Shown: positions 58,781 through 64,000 of the stretch, in pieces
How the letters are laid out: every line of letters begins with the position of its first letter
How positions within the stretch are numbered: the stretch's first letter is position 1
Source: Aquimarina sp. Aq78
GTDB taxonomy: Bacteria > Bacteroidota > Bacteroidia > Flavobacteriales > Flavobacteriaceae
DNA: 64,000 bases
NCBI RefSeq assembly: GCF_900299525.1
Contig: NZ_OMKA01000031.1
Span: 1-64,000, forward strand
Direction: 5' to 3'
The notes under the pieces: model-generated
The model's database searches: none
The model's input: the letters and a program-made list of their open reading frames with translations, nothing else
What the model was told of the DNA's origin: nothing
Position numbers and translations under genes: made by a program

Positions 58781-59365
58781 CTATGATCCTTTTTCAGGGT
58801 TTAGTTGTAATTCGAGATAAGCATGATCCTTTTCGATCATTTCGATTAAGTATCGTTTACATTCGAATTTTTTCTTTCGGGTATATCCTTCAGAATATCC
58901 AGTGATACGTGCAATATCTTTCATACTGTTTCCTTGAAAAATTAAGCTCAGTACTTCACGACATGCATCACTTAGTTTTAGGAAATGTTTACGATAGACA
59001 TGCTCTCGTTCTTTATGTTCTATGTCTTGGATAACTGTAGGGGTAATTATTTCTGCATCCTCAGGTAATTTTTCGGTGATGATCATTTTTTTGTTTTTTC
59101 GTAATCTGTTTCTCCACATATTTTTACAAATTCCATAAAAATAGGTTCGTAATGAAGAATGTAAATCCAGAGAATCTGTTTTTAATTTCTGATATACCAA
59201 AATCAAAGCATCCTGAAACACATCTTCTGCATCTTCTTCATTACCTGAGTTTTGTAGAATATATTGCCTTATGTAAGGTAGGTTTTTTCTATAAAACGTA
59301 GTAATGATAACCTCATTTCCGGCGACGATGCCTTCCAGAATTTTGCGATCCTCGGTAGTATTCAT
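58781..59365 (-). CDS. ECF-type RNA polymerase sigma factor
   Basis: The 194-residue protein has sigma region 2 (about 25-95; NSGNEEDAEDVFQDALILVY, SLRTYFYGICKNMWRNRLRK) and region 4 (about 128-180; LSLIFQGNSMKDIARITGYS, GYTRKKKFECKRYL). It would direct RNA polymerase to stress or envelope promoters. It is paired with the membrane TPR protein directly downstream. Inducing signal unknown. Confidence 0.9.
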   Translation of the reverse strand: MNTTEDRKILEGIVAGNEVIITTFYRKNLPYIRQYILQNSGNEEDAEDVFQDALILVYQKLKTDSLDLHSSLRTYFYGICKNMWRNRLRKNKKMIITEKLPEDAEIITPTVIQDIEHKEREHVYRKHFLKLSDACREVLSLIFQGNSMKDIARITGYSEGYTRKKKFECKRYLIEMIEKDHAYLELQLNPEKGS

Positions 59366-59503
59366 AGGTTCATGTACTATAATAACAGATTGTTACCTTT
59401 GGGTGATGTTAAGTTGTTGTAAAAATAACAATTTTAGTTTCTTTGGGAATAATAGAATAACATATAATTAAGAATATAAAATTATAAATAAAAAGGCTAA
59501 CTC

Positions 59504-60181
59504 ATGAAAATATTCGGACATCGTGGCGCGGCTGGCTTAGTTGCCGAAAACACATTAGAATCTATCACCGAAGCTTTGCAGTATAAGGTAGATGGTATCG
59601 AGATTGATGTGCATTGTTGTAAAAGTGGAGAATTGGTAGTTATCCACGATGAAACCTTAAATAGAACCACCAATGGAGCAGGAAATGTGTCAGAATATAC
59701 TTTGAAGGAGTTGCAACAGTTTGAAACAAAAGAAGGGTTTACAATACCGACATTGCGCGAAGTGCTGGATGTGATTAATGGGCAATGTGAACTTAATATA
59801 GAATTGAAAGGCAAAAAGACTGTCCTGCCTATCATTAGATTACTAGAAGAATATATCGAAAATACAGATTGGGAATACGATCATTTTATAATTTCTAGCT
59901 TTGATCATTCACAGTTATTCGAACTAAAAGCAATTACCACTAATTTTAAGATAGGTGTGCTAAGCGAAGTAAATACGATTGAAGTTTTATCTATAGCAGA
60001 AGCATTAGAAGCATTTTCTATACATCCTCCAATTTTCTCACTAACCCAGGATGAGGTGAATCTTGCAAAAGACCAGGGATACAAGATATATGTATGGACC
60101 GTAAATACAGAAACGCAAATGGAACAATCAAAATCATGTAAAGTTGAGGGTATCATCACAGATTTTCCGAATTTTGCATGA
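59504..60181 (+). CDS. glycerophosphodiester phosphodiesterase
   Basis: The 225-residue protein is a GDPD-fold TIM barrel: HRGAAGLVAENTLES with His6-Arg7, EIDVHCCKSGELVVIHDETL with the metal ligands and second His, and CELNIELKG. The C-terminal VWTVNTETQM is family-typical. It hydrolyses glycerophosphodiesters to sn-glycerol 3-phosphate and an alcohol. No signal peptide, so cytosolic. It overlaps the next gene by four bases (ATGA). Confidence 0.92.
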   Translation: MKIFGHRGAAGLVAENTLESITEALQYKVDGIEIDVHCCKSGELVVIHDETLNRTTNGAGNVSEYTLKELQQFETKEGFTIPTLREVLDVINGQCELNIELKGKKTVLPIIRLLEEYIENTDWEYDHFIISSFDHSQLFELKAITTNFKIGVLSEVNTIEVLSIAEALEAFSIHPPIFSLTQDEVNLAKDQGYKIYVWTVNTETQMEQSKSCKVEGIITDFPNFA

Positions 60182-61389
60182 TGGATTATGATTTAATAAT
60201 TGTTGGCGGTGGTGCAGCTGGTTTTTTTACAGCTATTAATGTGGCAGAAAATGACCCAAAACTAAAAATAGCTATTCTAGAACGAGGAAAAGAAGTGTTG
60301 TCCAAAGTTCGTGTATCTGGTGGTGGACGATGCAATGTAACTCATGCAGAATTTATCCCTAATGAGTTAAGCAAAAACTACCCCAGAGGAGAAAAAGAAC
60401 TCAAAGGACCTTTTCATACTTTTATGACAGGTGATACGATGGATTGGTTTGATCGTCGTGGAATAGAACTTAAGATAGAGGATGATGGCAGAATATTTCC
60501 GGTTTCAGATTCTTCAGAAACGATTATCAATTGTTTTTTGTCAGAGGCAAAACGATGTGGAGTTGAAATTTTAAAAAACCATGCGGTTAAAAATTTCTAT
60601 CAAAAAGATGAACAATGGTTCGTAGAAACCAGTCAGGGAAATTTTGTTACTACAACACTAATGATTGCTACCGGGAGTAATCCAAAAATCTGGAAAATAG
60701 TTCAGGATTTAGGACATCAGACTGTCGATGCGGTTCCTTCACTATTTACCTTTAATAGTAAAGACCCAAGAATTGTGAATCTGCCTGGTGTAGTAACAAA
60801 TGCCTCAGTACAGGTTAAGTATTCAAAATTATCGAGTGAGGGCCCATTGTTAATTACACATTGGGGGATGAGTGGCCCGGCAATTTTAAAACTTTCGGCC
60901 TGGGGAGCTATAGAACTCAATGCATGCCAGTATAATTTTGAAATCATAGTGAATTGGCTTCAGAACTATTCACAGCAGGAAATTTTTGAGGAACTTAAAG
61001 TGCTCAAAGATCAACATCCAAAACAGCAAATCTATAAATACACTCAATTTGAATTACCAAAAAGACTTTGGCAGAGTTTAATTTTGGCTTCGGAAATAAA
61101 AAATGATACCCGTTGGGCCGACGTGAGTAAAATTCAGCTTAAAACACTGTCAGAACAGCTTACTCAGGGAGTTTTTAAAGTAAAAGGGAAAAGTACATTT
61201 AAAGAAGAATTTGTAACTGCAGGTGGAATTGATCTTAAAGAAGTTAATTTTAAAACTTTTGAAAGTAAGAAGTGTCAGAATTTATATTTTGCAGGAGAGG
61301 TATTAAATATAGATGCTATCACAGGAGGGTTTAATTTTCAGAATGCATGGACCGGAGCTTTTATTGCAGCAAAAGCGATAACATCCTGA
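60178..61389 (+). CDS. BaiN/HI0933-family FAD/NAD(P) flavoprotein
   Basis: The 403-residue protein has an N-terminal FAD motif (LIIVGGGAAGFFTAINVAE, 6-24), KVRVSGGGRCNVTH (about 43-56), the internal TLMIATGSNPKIW, and the C-terminal ITGGFNFQNAWTGAFIAAKA. HI0933-type flavoproteins include BaiN-like reductases, but most have no assigned substrate. It is translationally coupled to the phosphodiesterase gene; a joint pathway is not obvious. Confidence 0.87.
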   Translation: MMDYDLIIVGGGAAGFFTAINVAENDPKLKIAILERGKEVLSKVRVSGGGRCNVTHAEFIPNELSKNYPRGEKELKGPFHTFMTGDTMDWFDRRGIELKIEDDGRIFPVSDSSETIINCFLSEAKRCGVEILKNHAVKNFYQKDEQWFVETSQGNFVTTTLMIATGSNPKIWKIVQDLGHQTVDAVPSLFTFNSKDPRIVNLPGVVTNASVQVKYSKLSSEGPLLITHWGMSGPAILKLSAWGAIELNACQYNFEIIVNWLQNYSQQEIFEELKVLKDQHPKQQIYKYTQFELPKRLWQSLILASEIKNDTRWADVSKIQLKTLSEQLTQGVFKVKGKSTFKEEFVTAGGIDLKEVNFKTFESKKCQNLYFAGEVLNIDAITGGFNFQNAWTGAFIAAKAITS

Positions 61390-61553
61390 TAGTTTTCCGA
61401 AAAAAAATGAGGTATACTGCTACTATTAGGAACCCAAAAACAGTAATTAAACTATTGGAATTAAGTAATTTGAGTTAGAGAATAGTGTGTTATTATTAGC
61501 GATCGTGAGTAATTTTTCGTATCTTAATAAAGTTTAACTAATACCCCATCACT

Positions 61554-62342
61554 ATGAAAAAAATTACTTTTATTCTTACCCTTATATTTTTATTTAGTAG
61601 TGTTTACTCAGTCAAAGCATTTAGTGAAAAAGATCCCATAAAAAAGTTATTGGTGGATTATATAAATAAAATGAATGCATTAACTCAGGGAACCCAAAAA
61701 GAAGATGTACTGGATTTATTTGACGAAAAATACAGAGGAAATACTGTGTACGTTAATCTATCAGGAACATTAGTGAGAAAAAACTATACTAAAAAAGATG
61801 TCTCTGTTCAATTAAGTGATATTATTGATGATGATAATTATCAATTTAGATTAACCATAGATAAAATAGTTTTCCAAAGTCAGAAAGAAAGAGCAGGAAC
61901 TATTTCTGCAGTTATCAATTTTGAATCATTTGTCGATAAAAAACTCGCCGAAAAAGGAACCATGCTAATGGATGTGGTTGCTATACGGATTAATGGCGGA
62001 TGGAAGATTGTACAAAATAATATGGTTCGGGTCTCTGAAGCAAAAGATATAGGAGAATGTGTTTGCTATTTTTATGAGAAAGGCACTACTAAGTTTATTG
62101 CTGAGGTATATTTCCCGTCTGGACTCGAATATAGCCAGGAGCTTAATGCTTTTCAAGTTATGGTCAAAGACAAAAAGCGCATTGTTAAATCTGATAGTAA
62201 AGAGTATTATTGGAATATAAATACAGGAAAACTTACCTATAAAGGAGGGTTAATCGGGCAAACGAGTAACTCTCGAAAAGCAGTGGAATTTGTACTTAAG
62301 AACCGATATAAAGAATCTTGTGTAAATATTGTATTTAATTGA
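61554..62342 (+). CDS. secreted protein with NTF2-like domain
   Basis: The 262-residue protein has a signal peptide (1-22, SVKA-F), an NTF2/SnoaL-like part (about 27-150; LLVDYINKMNALTQG, INGGWKIVQNNMV) and a second beta-rich part (about 160-262) without a recognised family. Lipobox and sorting domain are absent, so it is probably periplasmic. Function unknown. It ends at a good terminator (62364-62398). Confidence 0.7.
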   Translation: MKKITFILTLIFLFSSVYSVKAFSEKDPIKKLLVDYINKMNALTQGTQKEDVLDLFDEKYRGNTVYVNLSGTLVRKNYTKKDVSVQLSDIIDDDNYQFRLTIDKIVFQSQKERAGTISAVINFESFVDKKLAEKGTMLMDVVAIRINGGWKIVQNNMVRVSEAKDIGECVCYFYEKGTTKFIAEVYFPSGLEYSQELNAFQVMVKDKKRIVKSDSKEYYWNINTGKLTYKGGLIGQTSNSRKAVEFVLKNRYKESCVNIVFN

Positions 62343-62363
62343 ATTTAGTAAAAATACTAAGTT

Positions 62364-62398
62364 AAACACATCCTGCTGAAAAGCGGGATGTGTTTTTT
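62364..62398 (+). terminator. rho-independent terminator
   Basis: Stem AACACATCC-T-GCT with AGC-G-GGATGTGTT around GAAA, followed by six T; 22 bases after the stop of the NTF2-like gene. Confidence 0.85.
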
Positions 62399-62424
62399 AT
62401 ACTAATTTTATCTATTAATTTGTA

Positions 62425-62994
62425 TTAAATAATTGTTTGATCCTTCAAAAAACCTCTCCAGGAGATCTCAATAGCTTGATTGATATGTTTTTCTTGTAAT
62501 TTTACTTGCTCATTCTCATGAATCTTTACTAATGATACCACATTACCAAAGAAGAGCTCTTCCATAATCAGGGTGTTATAAGATTTAAACATCTTTTGTT
62601 TTACCCCTTTTTTAAAATAGCTTTCGATTTCACCATAGTATTGCCTTGCTTTATCCTTTAAGGATTGAGGAATTTCTGGAGAACGTGCAATCTGTTCAGA
62701 AAATATAAAAGCAAGAGGGTTATTGACAAAATAATAAAATAGATTGAGCCACATCACAGTAAATTGTTTCTTTATATCGTCTTCTGGAATATTACGCATG
62801 ACGACCGTACCAAAATCCTGGGTAAGCATCAAATAGAGTTCTGTAATAATCTCTTCTTTGTTTTTGAAATGGTGATATACTGTTCCGTTTGCTACGCCCG
62901 ATTCTTTAATAATTTGAGAAAGAGAAGTGGCATGGATGCCTTGTTTAGTTATTAATTCTAGAGTAGTCTGTAAGACTATTGCTTTTTTACTCAT
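62425..62994 (-). CDS. TetR-family transcriptional regulator
   Basis: The 189-residue protein has a TetR HTH (KQGIHATSLSQIIKESGVAN, GTVYHHFKNKEEI) and a helical ligand domain with YFVNNPLAFIFSEQIARSPE. It lies 26 bases downstream of the TspO gene on the same strand and probably controls that unit. Ligand unknown. Confidence 0.9.
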   Translation of the reverse strand: MSKKAIVLQTTLELITKQGIHATSLSQIIKESGVANGTVYHHFKNKEEIITELYLMLTQDFGTVVMRNIPEDDIKKQFTVMWLNLFYYFVNNPLAFIFSEQIARSPEIPQSLKDKARQYYGEIESYFKKGVKQKMFKSYNTLIMEELFFGNVVSLVKIHENEQVKLQEKHINQAIEISWRGFLKDQTII

Positions 62995-63020
62995 AAAAAA
63001 TCATATTCCTTATTCCTGGT

Positions 63021-63494
63021 TTAATTTAGTTGCCATATGCCAAAATTTAATGCAGTCGCAAAAGCAACCCAAACAACATAAGGGATAAGTAGGTAGGCAG
63101 CGGTAGAATTTACTACGGTAAACCATTTAATGGTAAACAGCAATAGGATAAATAGGGCAATTATATCCAGTAATGCAATCAACGGGTTTTGTAATCCAAA
63201 GAAAAAAATAGACCACGCAGCATTGAGTAACAATTGAAACCCAAAGTGATATAACGCAGTTTTTACCCATTTATGATAAAAGCCTTTGCTCCAAACAATT
63301 CCAGCTGCAATTCCCATCATAATATACAGCAGAACCCACATTGGTCCAAAAATCCAATTTGGCGGAGTAAAAGAAGGTTTGTTTAAAGCAGCATACCAAG
63401 TATTAACAGAGGTTTGAGTAGCAATACTACTCAAAAAACCGATTAAACCACATATCAATACCGCAATACCAATCCGAAATAACTTTTTTTTCAT
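63021..63494 (-). CDS. TspO/MBR-family membrane protein
   Basis: The 157-residue protein has five membrane segments and the TspO signatures WYAALNKPSFTPPNWIFGP, WVLLYIMMGIAAGIVW and FQLLLNAAWSIFFFG. TspO proteins bind tetrapyrroles and cholesterol-like ligands and affect porphyrin handling and stress. It is first in a unit with the TetR gene. Confidence 0.9.
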   Translation of the reverse strand: MKKKLFRIGIAVLICGLIGFLSSIATQTSVNTWYAALNKPSFTPPNWIFGPMWVLLYIMMGIAAGIVWSKGFYHKWVKTALYHFGFQLLLNAAWSIFFFGLQNPLIALLDIIALFILLLFTIKWFTVVNSTAAYLLIPYVVWVAFATALNFGIWQLN

Positions 63495-63750
63495 TGAAAC
63501 AAGTTAGCACAGTACTAAAATAGCAATTTATTTTTACTACCAATGCGCTTAAACCTGCTTTATGCATTAGAACTTTGTGATGAAACTTAAAAGCACATTA
63601 CAGACTCGTGTTTTCTTAGTTTTTGTATTACCTCATTATGGGTAAATCCAGATTAAATTAAAAAACAAAGTGAAGCGATAATGTTTGAAATAATTTTGAT
63701 CTATACTAGATTTTCTAATGCATAAGACGGGTTAAAATATACGATACACT

Positions 63751-63758
63751 TATCTTTG
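63751..63758 (+). promoter_or_regulatory. -7 element before mvaD
   Basis: TATCTTTG matches TAnnTTTG, 19 bases before the mvaD ATG. No clear TTG lies at the expected upstream distance. Confidence 0.4.
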
Positions 63759-63777
63759 CTCAAAATCATTGCATACT

Positions 63778-64000
63778 ATGACGGATTATCCAGAATTTAC
63801 CTCACCTATAGTTTCAAATTTACCTGAAGAAGGTATGGTAACTTGCACCTCACCCAGTAATATTGCTTTAGTTAAGTATTGGGGTAAAAGACCAGTGCAA
63901 TTGCCAGAAAATGCATCGATTAGTTTTACGCTGGATAATTGTAAAACAACAACCAGTTTAACGTATAAAAGACGAGATAGTGTAGAGGAAGGTTTTGATT
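63778..64000 (+). CDS. mvaD: diphosphomevalonate decarboxylase, N-terminal part
   Basis: The first 74 codons of a gene that runs off the right edge. [20 protein letters not shown] and SISFTLDNC match bacterial diphosphomevalonate decarboxylase of the GHMP kinase superfamily, which makes isopentenyl diphosphate in the mevalonate pathway, as expected for Flavobacteriia. The catalytic Asp and the GHMP glycine loop lie beyond the window. Confidence 0.88.
   Translation, partial: MTDYPEFTSPIVSNLPEEGMVTCTSPSNIALVKYWGKRPVQLPENASISFTLDNCKTTTSLTYKRRDSVEEGFD

Overview
The window looks like a chromosomal segment of a marine-type member of the Flavobacteriaceae (Bacteroidota), possibly close to Aquimarina; the genus is inference. 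The basis is AT-rich DNA, several secreted proteins ending in type IX secretion (T9SS) sorting domains, promoters of the TTG-N19-22-TAnnTTTG class instead of sigma70/Shine-Dalgarno signals, a DnaE with a fused proofreading exonuclease, a mevalonate-pathway decarboxylase, and many Bacteroidota-typical families (DUF4407, DUF4230, DUF3995, DUF4260, M56/BlaI pairs, membrane-bound AraC regulators). No insertion sequence, phage or CRISPR array was seen.

Layout. 1-4563: the end of a T9SS protein, then a minus-strand cluster of three paralogous secreted fibre-like proteins and an M43 metalloprotease. 4.7-8.2 kb: a MecI/BlaI repressor, an M56 (BlaR1-like) sensor with an unusual repeat tail, and a DUF4407 membrane protein. 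8.4-13.1 kb: a large LRR T9SS protein, a membrane-anchored TPR-AraC regulator and a short GG-leader peptide gene of the Bacteroidota lanthipeptide/RiPP-precursor type; three copies of one 16-bp box link them. 13.1-20.8 kb: a trans-4-hydroxy-L-proline catabolic operon (epimerase, FAD dehydrogenase, deaminase, semialdehyde dehydrogenase) with an embedded DUF885 lipoprotein peptidase and a divergent AraC regulator. 20.8-32.9 kb: accessory and housekeeping genes (PhyH-like oxygenase, MarR-GNAT, cupin, OsmC-TetR, membrane MutS homologue, ruvC-hemW operon). 32.9-37.3 kb: a second MecI-M56 operon with TPR and TonB-C-like partners. 37.5-43.5 kb: DUF456, a tandem pair of membrane AraC regulators, and a multidomain M4 protease. 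43.8-64 kb: mostly core genes: SIMPL protein, tRNA-Asp, DUF58, trxA, dnaE, rpsP-rimM-methyltransferase, glutaryl-CoA dehydrogenase, ECF sigma/anti-sigma-like pair, GDPD, BaiN-like flavoprotein, TetR, TspO, and the start of mvaD at the right edge.

How it fits together. Secreted M43 and M4 proteases, a DUF885 peptidase lipoprotein and a hydroxyproline operon suggest use of protein, possibly collagen-type, substrates (inference). Two M56/MecI modules and several AraC, MarR and TetR regulators carry visible operator-like palindromes next to their own promoters, so much local autoregulation can be read from the DNA. The most unusual module is the TPR-AraC regulator flanked by identical boxes in front of the LRR gene and in front of the orphan RiPP-like precursor.
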